From positions 1-64,000 of the forward strand of contig NZ_JASCXX010000027.1 in assembly GCF_030012215.1 (NCBI RefSeq): a stretch of 64,000 nt of DNA, read 5' to 3'. Positions 1 through 8,294 of this stretch are shown piece by piece; within the stretch, counting starts at the first letter, position 1; each line of letters begins with the position of its first letter. Source of the stretch: Anaerobaca lacustris (GTDB taxonomy: Bacteria > Planctomycetota > Phycisphaerae > Sedimentisphaerales > Anaerobacaceae). The notes beneath the pieces were generated by a model. The model was not told where the DNA came from and ran no database searches. It saw nothing but the letters and a program-made list of their open reading frames with translations. The position numbers were made by a program, and so were the translations under genes.

Positions 1-103
1 GAGACGTCGGGACGTGGTTGCGTCAGTGGGGCTGATCTGCTACCATCCCCCACCGTGCTGTCGGGCCTTGACGGCATAACAGGTTGGGCAAGCCCCGGGC
101 GAA

Positions 104-664
104 GTGGTGGGTGGGCTTCTGAACAGGATCGTTGAGACGTGGGAAGTTCCGGATGTCGGTCCGGTGGCCGTGGCGGTTTCGGATCGGGCCCGCTATGCGC
201 GGATCACGATCAAGCGGGACGGCACGGTGAAGCTGGTCCTGCCCAGGCGGGCATCTCTCGAACAGGGAAAGCAGTTCCTCAGGAACGGCACGCAGTGGAT
301 TCAGAAACATCTGCAGCGGGCTCGTGTCGAACCGGCGGCCCCCCGGATCGACCGGGCCCATGCCAGGCGATCGCTTGTCGAGCGACTCGAACACCTGGCG
401 ATACGGCATGGGTTCGTGTACAATAAGGTCTTCGTGAAGAACCAGAAGACCCTGTGGGGCAGTTGCTCGTCGGCCAACAATATCAACCTGAACGTGAACC
501 TCGCCCGCCTGCCGGATGAACTGAGGGACTACGTTCTCATTCACGAGTTGGTCCATACCCGGCACAAGAACCACAGTCGCCGCTTCTGGGCGGCGCTGAA
601 TGCCATTGTCGGCGACGGCAGGCAACTCCAGCGCCAACTTCGCCGCTACCAGCCGCGATCGTAG
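104..664 (+). CDS. YgjP/WssF-like (DUF45, M48-type) zinc metallopeptidase
   Basis: The 186-aa protein carries the zinc signature HELVH at residues 147-151, followed by HKNHSRRFW, as in YgjP-like metallopeptidases related to SprT and the M48 family. H147 and H151 would bind zinc and E148 would be the general base. The N-terminal part is the beta-rich region with a RYARITIKRDG segment that is typical of the family. It is predicted to be cytoplasmic, since no signal peptide or membrane helix is visible. The start is a GTG at 104; a GTG codon follows directly and no strong Shine-Dalgarno sequence precedes it, so the exact start is uncertain. The gene converges on the rubrerythrin-like gene. In other bacteria this family sometimes sits beside restriction systems, but nothing here indicates that. 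The substrate is unknown. Confidence 0.85.
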   Translation: MVGGLLNRIVETWEVPDVGPVAVAVSDRARYARITIKRDGTVKLVLPRRASLEQGKQFLRNGTQWIQKHLQRARVEPAAPRIDRAHARRSLVERLEHLAIRHGFVYNKVFVKNQKTLWGSCSSANNINLNVNLARLPDELRDYVLIHELVHTRHKNHSRRFWAALNAIVGDGRQLQRQLRRYQPRS

Positions 665-678
665 CCGGTGACGCGCTG

Positions 679-1179
679 TCAGAACTCTCCCTCAACGTAG
701 TCGTCGAAGTGGTACATCTCGGCGTTCTCCAGGAACGTCTCGGGCTTGGCCACGAAGTCGCACAGCCTCTGGACCAGGGCCAGGTGCTTGTTCTCCTCTT
801 CAGCGAGCTGTCTGAAGATCGCTCGATGGTCGCCGTCCTGGACTTCGCGGGCCTTCTGGGAGTAGAAATCCCGGCTCTGCTTCTCGATCTCACAGGCCTT
901 GCGATAGAGGTTCACCTCGCCGGCACTGAAGTCGAATCGCTCCGCACCATCTTTCATCCGGCCGAAGAACTCCTCGGCGTTCTTCAACACGGGTGTCTCC
1001 GTCAGCTTCTTGGCCGCCTGGGCCTGCATGGCCTGGACCGTCCGGTAGTGCTTGACCTCCTCGTCCGCCAGCATGTTCAGGACGTTCTTCAGTCCCATGC
1101 TGTCGGTCCTGTCGGCCAGTTCCCGGTAGTAATGCTCGGCGTAGTTCTCCTTCTCCATCGCGAACTCAAATATGTCCAT
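679..1179 (-). CDS. rubrerythrin-like ferritin-family protein
   Basis: This 166-aa all-helical protein has two Glu/His di-iron half-sites. The first is an EKENYAEHYYREL helix followed by DEEVKHY, and the second is a CEIEKQSRDFY helix followed by EEENKH. The arrangement matches the rubrerythrin/ferritin-like group (COG1633), which has the four-helix bundle without a C-terminal rubredoxin zinc ribbon. The expected role is peroxide or iron handling in the cytoplasm. The open frame runs much further upstream, but the ATG at 1179 has a good ribosome site (AGGAAG) and begins the first ferritin helix, so I chose it. The gene is divergent from a DPSL-type ferritin across a 261-bp gap, which suggests shared control by oxidative stress. 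The physiological substrate cannot be read from the sequence. Confidence 0.88.
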   Translation of the reverse strand: MDIFEFAMEKENYAEHYYRELADRTDSMGLKNVLNMLADEEVKHYRTVQAMQAQAAKKLTETPVLKNAEEFFGRMKDGAERFDFSAGEVNLYRKACEIEKQSRDFYSQKAREVQDGDHRAIFRQLAEEENKHLALVQRLCDFVAKPETFLENAEMYHFDDYVEGEF

Positions 1180-1440
1180 CGCTCTTCCTTTCAACAGCCG
1201 CCCTGAAGCCGACCGGGCGAGAACCCGTTCGGCGGTACGAATAGTCCTACTGCCGGACCGGTCTTGTGTTCTGGGAAACTGAAATGTTTCGGCCAGGACC
1301 TTGACTTGCGGCCGTCTTGCGCAACAATAGCGGCGAAGGCGAATGCGATTCTCGCGGATTTGCCGGCAGGTGCGCCGCACATTGCCCCACGGACAGGGCA
1401 GCAAGTGGGCCTGGAAGCATGCAGAGTAAGGAGGTAAGCA

Positions 1441-1938
1441 ATGGGAACCAGAGGCACCGAAATCGTTGGAATGGATGTCAAGGAACTGCTGGAACTGCTC
1501 AATCGAGCCTTTTGTGACGAGTGGCTGGCCTATTACCAGTATTGGCTGGGGGCCAAGGTCGTGAAGGGCCCGATGAAGGACGCCGTGATCGTCGAGCTGG
1601 AGCAGCACGCGACCGAGGAATTGAACCATGCGTTGATGCTGACCAACCGGATCATCCAGTTGGGCGGCACGCCGATCTCGACGCCACAGGCCTGGTACAA
1701 GTGGACCAACTGCGGCTACGATGCCCCGGACGACCCCTACGTCATGACGATCCTCGAACAGAACATCAAGGGCGAGCAGTGCGCCATCAGCACGTATCAG
1801 AAACTGATGCAGAAAACGCTCACAGCCGACCCGGTTACGTACAATATCGCCCTGCAAATCATCGAGCAGGAAGTGGAGCACGAAGAAGACCTCCAGGCCC
1901 TGCAGGAGGACCTCGAACTGATGCTCAAAAGGCATTGA
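1441..1938 (+). CDS. Dps-like (DPSL/thioferritin) ferritin-family protein
   Basis: The 165-aa protein is a ferritin-like four-helix bundle with a bacterioferritin-type di-iron site: E27, the E60-x2-H63 pair, E112, and the EVEHE motif around residues 144-148. Two cysteines, C91 in TNCGYDAPDDP and C114 in GEQCAIS, match the conserved pair of the DPSL or 'thioferritin' class described in Sulfolobus and Bacteroides. In those proteins the pair lies next to the di-iron centre and the dodecamer consumes peroxide while storing iron. Length and motif order agree with that class. The start ATG has a strong AAGGAGG ribosome site. It is divergent from a rubrerythrin-like gene, so the two may form one peroxide and iron stress locus. 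Family membership is confident; oligomeric state and exact activity are inferred. Confidence 0.88.
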   Translation: MGTRGTEIVGMDVKELLELLNRAFCDEWLAYYQYWLGAKVVKGPMKDAVIVELEQHATEELNHALMLTNRIIQLGGTPISTPQAWYKWTNCGYDAPDDPYVMTILEQNIKGEQCAISTYQKLMQKTLTADPVTYNIALQIIEQEVEHEEDLQALQEDLELMLKRH

Positions 1939-2047
1939 TTCGGGGAAACGGCAGAAATTGCGGCGCTTCGAGGTGGGCCAGACGGGGCCTTCTTTGCGTT
2001 TTTTCGCCGGAGCAGCCGTTTTTTCACAGAATCCCAAAGAATTCGAC

Positions 2048-2077
2048 TTGACACTCGTTGAAGCAGTAGCCTATACT
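2048..2077 (+). promoter_or_regulatory. sigma70-type promoter of a candidate small RNA
   Basis: TTGACA at 2048-2053 and TATACT at 2072-2077 are separated by 18 bp. This is a near-consensus housekeeping promoter. No good start codon with a ribosome site follows it, and a terminator-like hairpin lies about 150-200 bp downstream. Confidence 0.7.
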
Positions 2078-2083
2078 ACACTT

Positions 2084-2290
2084 GTTCCTTCTATGGGTGG
2101 GTACAATGTCCAAGTGAAAGGAAAATGCGGTTGGTTTTCTGAACACTGGGTTCTACTGAGTCGTATGCAGTGAACAAGGATATCGAGAATACAAGCCCTG
2201 AGAAGGAGTTCTGACAACTTAATAGCATCTTAAAGCCCCTGCGTAGTCTCGCTTCCTCTCCCTCCGCACCGCAGGGGCTTTCCTTTTTGC
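2084..2290 (+). ncRNA. candidate small RNA of about 205 nt, unknown family
   Basis: The stretch lies between a near-consensus sigma70 promoter and a perfect 12-bp hairpin (arms 2232-2243 and 2270-2281) followed by a T-rich run (2281-2287), so it looks like an autonomous short transcript. The only frame inside is a 26-codon one from the ATG at 2092, which has no Shine-Dalgarno sequence. The 5' end (CTTGTTC at 2081) is complementary to GAACAAG at about 2173, giving a possible closing stem. The length would suit 6S RNA, but I could not recognise the 6S bubble or any tmRNA, SRP or RNase P signature. The family is therefore left open. Confidence 0.4.
2232..2288 (+). terminator. rho-independent terminator of the candidate small RNA
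   Basis: AAAGCCCCTGCG at 2232-2243 pairs perfectly with its complement at 2270-2281 across a 26-nt loop, and the run after the stem is CCTTTTTG. The loop is longer than usual for an intrinsic terminator. Confidence 0.6.
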
Positions 2291-2417
2291 CCCTTCGCAG
2301 TCCCCCACCAGGACAGTTATCGCATCCAATATGATCCTCGGCAACTCGCCTGGGCCGCCAGACGATGGCTTTGCCGATGATCCGCCCCACTCTGACGCGG
2401 ATTGCATGCATTCATTC

Positions 2418-2545
2418 CCTGAAGATGGACATCCTTTGTGCCGATAGAACGGCCGTGTGTTTGCGGAATTTTGTTGCCTCCCCGCCGCTGGTTTGGTATG
2501 ACTGACGAGGCTCAGAATCGTGCTTTTTCGGACCCACCGCAGCCG
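2418..2545 (+). promoter_or_regulatory. promoter block homologous to that of the surface gene at 48129
   Basis: This block aligns with 47626-47755, sharing TTTGTGCCGATAGA, TTGTTGCCTCC, GGTTTGGTATGA and TTTTTCGGAC in the same order and spacing. It contains a possible sigma70 promoter, with TTGCCT at 2474-2479 and TATGAC at 2497-2502, 17 bp apart. The start codon of the surface protein is about 400 nt further on, so the transcript would have a long leader. Confidence 0.55.
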
Positions 2546-2905
2546 AAGCGGTCCGCATCAAGGCGGTTTGCTCCCAGGACCGAGTCGGCAATCGGTGTGT
2601 TTATCGGTCGAATTGTCCGATGCCCAAGGTTTCCCGTCGCTCGGACTGAGGCCGAGACGCAGGACACCAGGCCGGTAGTTTCGCGCTCTGCCGAGTCGAT
2701 CTCGCAGGCAGAAGCCTGCGAGGAAGGAAGGAGGTGAGCCCAGCCTGACAGCGATTCACGTCTGAAGGAAAGATCCGGAAGTACTCTCCTTGCGGGGAGC
2801 GTCTGCCGACCAAGGCAGTCAGCCTGTGCGCCGCGGCCGGGGGCGAAAGCGTTGACATTCGAATGAAGGTCGATCTTGTCTTTGGCTTGTGGAAGGAGGA
2901 CAATC
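2510..2905 (+). promoter_or_regulatory. long 5' leader of surface protein gene 2906
   Basis: No convincing gene is visible in this stretch. It holds a perfect hairpin at about 2700-2722 (CTCGCAGGC, loop AGAA, then the complement). An SD-like AAGGAGGTGAGCC at 2728-2740 has no start codon at a useful distance. The true ribosome site GGAAGGAGGACAATC lies just before the ATG at 2906. The length and structure suggest leader-based control, but no known riboswitch was recognised. Confidence 0.4.
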
Positions 2906-5900
2906 ATGTCCAAGAGGCTGAGTCGTTTCATTGTTGTGATGTCGTTGTTGGGGGTGGCCGCGGGCCTGGCCCAGGGCAGCCCGTACATCCGTGTTGCCTA
3001 CTGGGACAGCAGCCAGGGCACGGCCTGGGCGGGAGACGGCGGCCCGGTGCGCGATGCCTTGGCGGCGATTGGCTACCAGGTCGTCAATGCGGCTGAACTG
3101 AAGACCTGGATGGATGACCGCATCGCCGACCGGCGGCTCAGTGTGGTCGTGATGTGTCGAGACGTGGTTCCGGACACCGTGGCCGAGACCCAGGACGCCA
3201 ACTGCACGATCCGTCGCTATCTGGACGCCGGCGGCAAGGTCGTGTGGTATTCCGACTGGCCCTTCTACTACCGGGGCACCACGGGGACGACCTGGGGCTC
3301 GAACGGCGCCGTCCAGGTGCTGGGTTTCAACGCCTCGACCGGCCCCAACGACCAGAACCAGCAGGTGACGTTCACTGAGGCCGGGATTCAATGGGGATTG
3401 GTCACACCCTGGTCGTCGCTGCGGCCGACGTCGCCGACCGTGACCGACAACCTGACCGTCCTGGCGACGGACAACAACGGCAACGCCGCCGGCTGGGTCA
3501 AGCACTATTTGCCGGGCGACACCTTCCGCGGATTCGTCCGCATCGAAGACCACAGTGGCGGGCCGGTGGACATCCAGAACCTCATCGCCGTGGCCGAATA
3601 CGCCGAGTCGATCAACACGGCGTCCGGGCCGGCGCCTGAAAGCGAGGCCATCGACGTCCGACGCGACGTCGTATTGAGCTGGACGGCGGGAGAATCCGCC
3701 GTCACGCACGACGTCTACTTCGGCACGTCGTTCGACGACGTCAACGCCGCCAGCCGGGGCAATCCGAGGGGCGTATTGCTCAGCCAGAGCCAGACGGGTA
3801 CGACCTTCGATCCGCCCGGCCTCCTCGATTTCGGCACAACCTACTACTGGCGCATCGACGAGGTCAACGGAGCCCCCGACTTCACGGTCTTCAAAGGCGA
3901 CGTCTGGAGCTTCACCGCCGAGCCGTTTGTCTATCCCGTGGCCAACGTCATCGCCACCAGCAACGTGGCATTCGATCCGGGAGCCGGGCCGGAGAACACG
4001 ATCAACGGGTCCGGACTCGATGCCGCCGATCAGCACTCGATCACCAGCACCGACATGTGGCTGGCACGGCCGACCGGTGACGAAACCGTTTGGATCCAGT
4101 ACGAATTCGATAGCGTCTACAAACTCCACGAAATGCTCGTCTGGAACTACAACGTCCAGTTCGAACTGCTGCTCGGCTTCGGACTCAAGGACGTCACAAT
4201 CGAATACTCCGAGAACGGAACCGACTGGAGCGTTCTGGGCGACGTGCAGTTCAACCAGGGTACGGCCAGGGCCACCTACACCGCCAATACGACGGTCGAC
4301 CTCCAGGGCGTGGCCGCCAGGTTCGTCCGCCTGAACGTCATCAGCGGATGGGGGATGATGCCTCAGTACGGCCTCAGTGAGGTCCGCTTCCTGTACATCC
4401 CCGTGCAGGCTCGCGAGCCCCAGCCGGCCGACGGCGCCATCGGCCTGAGCCCCGACGTTGCGCTGAGTTGGCGAACGGGACGCGAGGCGGCGGTTCACGA
4501 GGTCTACCTGAGCACCAGCAGGTCGGCCGTCGAGAACGGCACGGCCCTGGTCGGCACCGTCGCCACGAGCAGCTACACCCCAGCCACTGTCGAATTCGGA
4601 TCGCGCTACTACTGGAAGATCGACGAGGTCAACGACACCGAGGCCATCAGCACGTGGGCCGGTCCGCTCTGGACCTTCGTCACGCAGGAGTACGCGACCA
4701 TCGAAGGCTTCGAGACGTACACCGACAACATCGAGGCCGGTGAGGCCATCTTCGACACCTGGCTCGACGGCTGGGTCAACAGCACCGGCTCGACGGTCGG
4801 CTACCTCGACACTCCGTTCGCCGAGCGAACCATCGTCCGCAGCGGCCGGCAGTCGATGCCGTTGCAGTACGACAACGGCACCTCGCCGTTCTACTCCGAG
4901 ACCGAGCGGACGTTCGACTCACCGCAGAATTGGACCGGCAACGGCGCCAATACGCTACGGCTGTTCGTCGCCGGGCGGGCCCCCGCCTTCCTCGAAACGG
5001 CTGGCGGTACGGTCCTGATGAACGCCATCGGCAACGACATCTGGGACAGTGCCGATCAGTTCCGCTACGCGTACAAGAACCTCAGCGGCAACGGCTCGAT
5101 CACGGCCCGCGTCGATATGCTCGACATCAGCCCCGACATCTGGGTCAAGGCCGGCGTGATGATTCGACAGAACGCCGAGGCCGGCGCGATCAACGTGTTC
5201 ATGGCCATGACCGGCACCGGTGGCGGCGGGTCAACGTTCCAGCAGCGTATGACGGCCGGCGGCGTCTCGGTCTCGCAGCACACGTACGCCGACGGGCCGT
5301 TTACTGCACCGTACTGGGTACGAGTCACTCGTGAAGGCAATACGCTTCGCGGGTATACCTCGCCGGACGGACAGAACTGGACACAGCGCGGCGACACGAT
5401 CACGCTGGCGATGACCGATCCGGTGCTCATCGGCCTGGCGCTGACCAGCCACAACGTCAATCAGGCAACCAGCGCGCAGTTCTCCAACGTGGCCTTCACA
5501 GGCAACGTCACGGGCGCCTGGCAGGTGGCCGAAGTCGGCGCCGCGCAGCCGGAAGGCAATGCCGTAGTGCCGCTGTATGTGGTACTCGAAGATGCGACCG
5601 GTCAGACGGCGACCGTGGTCCATCCGGACGAGATGATCGTCGCCAGGTCCGGCTGGAGCGAGTGGGCGATCCCGTACAGCGATCTGGCCGGTGTGAATGT
5701 GAGCCGGGTTCGGACGATGTACATCGGTCTGGGCAGCCGCAATGCCCCGACCGCCGGCGGATCGGGTCTGATCTACATCGACGACATCGGCTACGGCAAG
5801 CCCTTCCCCCGTACCGAGGCGACCGACGTAACGGCGCCGGGCGACGTGGTTCAGGGTGTTCCGGACGACGGCGATTGGCCCGCCGCCGAAACGCCCAACC

Positions 5901-6298
5901 TGGCGATCGACAACGATCCGGCCACGAAGTTCCTGCACTTCAAGGGCGAGACCGAGCCGACCGGCATTCGGGTGACCCCGTCCGTAGGCGCCACAGTCGT
6001 GACGGGTCTGACCCTGACGACGGCCAACGACGCGCCGGAGCGCGACCCGGTGGCGTTCGAACTGTACGGTTCGAACGACGGGATCGACGGGCCGTACACG
6101 CTGATCGCGACAGGCGATGTGCCGGACTTCGCCGGTGCCGCCGCATGGCCTCGGTTCACCGGAAACGCCACGCCCATCGAGTTCGACAACGATGTGGCGT
6201 ACGAGCACTATCAACTGCTGTTCACGGCCGTACGCGACCCCGGCTCGGCCAACAGCATGCAGATCGCCGAGATCGAGCTGCTCGCTGTCACCAATTAG
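2906..6298 (+). CDS. secreted modular surface protein: ThuA-like, Fn3-like, two F5/8C (discoidin) domains
   Basis: This 1130-aa protein begins with a signal peptide (residues 1-25, ending near GLAQG). Residues 27-245 resemble a ThuA/glutamine-amidotransferase-like alpha/beta domain. Next come an Fn3-like module (about 245-345, with YFGTSFDDVNAASR and YYWRIDEVNG), a discoidin F5/8-type C domain (about 345-500), a second Fn3-like module (about 505-595), a beta-sandwich region beginning FETYTDNIEAGEAIF with a DUF1349-like part (about 715-865), and a second discoidin domain at the C-terminus (about 975-1130). Carbohydrate or matrix binding at the cell surface is the likely role. No catalytic residues, membrane anchor, dockerin or PEP-CTERM motif was seen. 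The start ATG at 2906 has GGAGGACAATC before it; an in-frame start 30 bp upstream is less likely. Large parts are shared with the proteins at 48129 and 44679. Confidence 0.85.
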   Translation: MSKRLSRFIVVMSLLGVAAGLAQGSPYIRVAYWDSSQGTAWAGDGGPVRDALAAIGYQVVNAAELKTWMDDRIADRRLSVVVMCRDVVPDTVAETQDANCTIRRYLDAGGKVVWYSDWPFYYRGTTGTTWGSNGAVQVLGFNASTGPNDQNQQVTFTEAGIQWGLVTPWSSLRPTSPTVTDNLTVLATDNNGNAAGWVKHYLPGDTFRGFVRIEDHSGGPVDIQNLIAVAEYAESINTASGPAPESEAIDVRRDVVLSWTAGESAVTHDVYFGTSFDDVNAASRGNPRGVLLSQSQTGTTFDPPGLLDFGTTYYWRIDEVNGAPDFTVFKGDVWSFTAEPFVYPVANVIATSNVAFDPGAGPENTINGSGLDAADQHSITSTDMWLARPTGDETVWIQYEFDSVYKLHEMLVWNYNVQFELLLGFGLKDVTIEYSENGTDWSVLGDVQFNQGTARATYTANTTVDLQGVAARFVRLNVISGWGMMPQYGLSEVRFLYIPVQAREPQPADGAIGLSPDVALSWRTGREAAVHEVYLSTSRSAVENGTALVGTVATSSYTPATVEFGSRYYWKIDEVNDTEAISTWAGPLWTFVTQEYATIEGFETYTDNIEAGEAIFDTWLDGWVNSTGSTVGYLDTPFAERTIVRSGRQSMPLQYDNGTSPFYSETERTFDSPQNWTGNGANTLRLFVAGRAPAFLETAGGTVLMNAIGNDIWDSADQFRYAYKNLSGNGSITARVDMLDISPDIWVKAGVMIRQNAEAGAINVFMAMTGTGGGGSTFQQRMTAGGVSVSQHTYADGPFTAPYWVRVTREGNTLRGYTSPDGQNWTQRGDTITLAMTDPVLIGLALTSHNVNQATSAQFSNVAFTGNVTGAWQVAEVGAAQPEGNAVVPLYVVLEDATGQTATVVHPDEMIVARSGWSEWAIPYSDLAGVNVSRVRTMYIGLGSRNAPTAGGSGLIYIDDIGYGKPFPRTEATDVTAPGDVVQGVPDDGDWPAAETPNLAIDNDPATKFLHFKGETEPTGIRVTPSVGATVVTGLTLTTANDAPERDPVAFELYGSNDGIDGPYTLIATGDVPDFAGAAAWPRFTGNATPIEFDNDVAYEHYQLLFTAVRDPGSANSMQIAEIELLAVTN

Positions 6299-6333
6299 AC
6301 GGGGCGGTACACGACCCACAGGCGTGTCTCAGA

Positions 6334-6367
6334 GGGGCCTGCGTCTTCATGGCGCAGGCCCTTTCTA
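6334..6367 (+). terminator. rho-independent terminator after surface gene 2906
   Basis: GGGCCTGCG and CGCAGGCCC form a 9-bp stem around a 9-nt loop, followed by TTTCT. It overlaps the end of the convergent kinase-phosphatase gene and could also limit read-through in that direction. Confidence 0.75.
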
Positions 6368-8284
6368 TTTGGATCGTGCCCCTGCAGAGGGCCCGAAGAG
6401 GAGACCGAGCAGGTCGTGCCATTGGGAGAAGTCAGGCACAACAACCTGGGCGCCGGCCTTGATCAGGCGGGTGCGCTTCTCCGGATGGAGGCCATAGCGA
6501 CGAACTTCATCGGAGGCCACGCCGACGGCGATGCCGTCCCGCTTTCGACACTCGCGCATCTCGACGGGGCCGTCACCGACGACGACCAGCTCGGCGCCGG
6601 ACAGCCGGTTCTCGGTCATGATCCGGTCGATGACCATGCGTTTGGAGTACTTCGTGACATCGCCGACCGCGCCGTAGATGCCGCCGTCAAAGAACTCGGC
6701 ATAGCCCAGTGCGTGGGCCTCCCGGACCACGTCGTCCCGGTCGGTCCCGCTGGCCAGATAGAGCGTGACGCCTCGATTGCGCATCGCCGCCAGAAAACCG
6801 ACGGCCCCCTTGACCGTGAAATCGCTGACGTCGAGCTGCCCGCGTTCCAGCCGGGCGATGCGGTCGTTCACCACCTCCATCAGGGCCCGGTTGTAGATCT
6901 CCTTGTAACCGAATTTGTCGAGCACCTTGCCCGCCGGGACGATGGCGAACTCCCTGACCATCTCGACGAGGACCTCCATCTGGAGGATCGTCTGAATCCC
7001 GGTGGACTGGTCGATGTATTCGAGCACGCGTTGCCGCACCTTCTCGTAAAGCGCCATGTCGGCGGTGCGGTACTGCTCGCCGAGGATCGCCTCGATCATC
7101 ACCGGGGCCATCACCTGCTCCCAACCCTGGCGAAGCGTGCTGACCGTGCCGTCGGCATCGAAGACGGCATGTTTGATCTGGCCGAACGGGATGGCCTCGG
7201 CGCACAGCTCGATGTCGCCTCCGTCCACGTAGCAGGCCCTGCGCAAGTCCTCGGCCAGCTCGGGCTGATAGACATAGTCGGGTGACCTGCCGACCGCGAG
7301 GACTTCCTCACCCGAAGCCGTGCCCGTCTGGAACAGCTTCTGAACCGTCACCGCAGCGGCGAGATTGGCGAACTCGGCCGCCTCCTCGGGCAGCACACCC
7401 GCCCCAAGACACAAAGCCAGGGCGCTGGTCACGGTGTCGCCGGCACCGACCGGATCGAGCTTCTTGAGCAGTTGAATGCCCGGGACCTCGTGCAGACCGT
7501 CACGATCGACGGCGAGGATGCCTCGCGAGCCACGGGTCAGGAACACGGGCTTGTTGAACTGCTCGTATAGACGATGGGCATAGCTCTTCACGTCTTCCAG
7601 CGGCAGATCGTCGTCCAGGCCGACCTCGACACCATTGAGCGCGGCCGCCTCGCGATCGTTGGTCTTGCGGTAGATGCCCTTGAACTTGCCGCCGCAGTGA
7701 CGCGAATCGAGCAGGACGACCTTGTCGGGAAACTCTGCAAACAAGGCGTTGGCCCGATCGATGAAGATCTCGTTCGTGATGCTGCCGGGGACCTGCTGAT
7801 TGACGATCAATGCGTCGGCCGTCTCCAGCGCATGACGGATGCCGGCCAGGAGGGCCTCATCGGTCGCCTCGCTGCGCCGATTGAAGAAGCCGAAATCCAT
7901 CCGAGGCTGCTCGCGTCCCTCCACGTACGGCTTGGCGAATGTCACCGTATCGTAGTTCTCGCTCTGGATCACCAGGGCTGTCGTATCGACACCCAGGTCG
8001 TCCAACTGCCGCCGCAGCTCGCGGCCGTACAGATCGCCTCCGACAGCGCCGATGACCTGAATGGCCTCCGGCTCCAGCGCCGCGAGGTTGGCCACAACGT
8101 TCGAAGCCCCGCCGAGCGAGTAGTAGTGCCTGGCCACCGCCTGCGCCTGCAGTCCCGTCTCCACCGAAATCTCCGACCCGTTCGGATCGAGAATCCAGTA
8201 GGCGTCGAGACAGAAATCGCCGTAGACGGCGACGCTGACGTTCTTGATACGGTCCAGAATCTCACGGATGCGCTGCTCGTCCAT
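6365..8284 (-). CDS. PfkB-family sugar kinase fused to a HAD phosphatase
   Basis: This 639-aa protein is a two-domain fusion. Residues 1 to about 340 form a ribokinase/PfkB kinase resembling RfaE/HldE heptose kinases, with an N-terminal VAVYGDFCLDAYW, a GGASNVVANLAAL motif, and a C-terminal DPVGAGDTVTSALAL signature that includes the catalytic Asp. Residues from about 355 form a HAD hydrolase with DADGT (motif I), LYLASGTDRDD (motif II) and VVGDGPVEMRE (motifs III/IV). The N-terminal 'bifunctional' layout recalls HldE, but the second half is a phosphatase rather than a nucleotidyltransferase. It may phosphorylate one position of a sugar and dephosphorylate another. The start ATG at 8284 lies 10 bp after the stop of the upstream gene, so the two are in one operon. 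The substrate is unknown. Confidence 0.85.
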   Translation of the reverse strand: MDEQRIREILDRIKNVSVAVYGDFCLDAYWILDPNGSEISVETGLQAQAVARHYYSLGGASNVVANLAALEPEAIQVIGAVGGDLYGRELRRQLDDLGVDTTALVIQSENYDTVTFAKPYVEGREQPRMDFGFFNRRSEATDEALLAGIRHALETADALIVNQQVPGSITNEIFIDRANALFAEFPDKVVLLDSRHCGGKFKGIYRKTNDREAAALNGVEVGLDDDLPLEDVKSYAHRLYEQFNKPVFLTRGSRGILAVDRDGLHEVPGIQLLKKLDPVGAGDTVTSALALCLGAGVLPEEAAEFANLAAAVTVQKLFQTGTASGEEVLAVGRSPDYVYQPELAEDLRRACYVDGGDIELCAEAIPFGQIKHAVFDADGTVSTLRQGWEQVMAPVMIEAILGEQYRTADMALYEKVRQRVLEYIDQSTGIQTILQMEVLVEMVREFAIVPAGKVLDKFGYKEIYNRALMEVVNDRIARLERGQLDVSDFTVKGAVGFLAAMRNRGVTLYLASGTDRDDVVREAHALGYAEFFDGGIYGAVGDVTKYSKRMVIDRIMTENRLSGAELVVVGDGPVEMRECRKRDGIAVGVASDEVRRYGLHPEKRTRLIKAGAQVVVPDFSQWHDLLGLLFGPSAGARSK

Positions 8285-8294
8285 CCTGCCCCTC

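Noticed and set aside
2438-2737. Leader frame starting with GTGCCGATAGA, also present at 47646
   Set aside because: The two frames look alike in their first 40 codons, but the differences do not favour silent positions, and the proposed -10 element lies inside the frame. I read the conservation as promoter sequence rather than a peptide.
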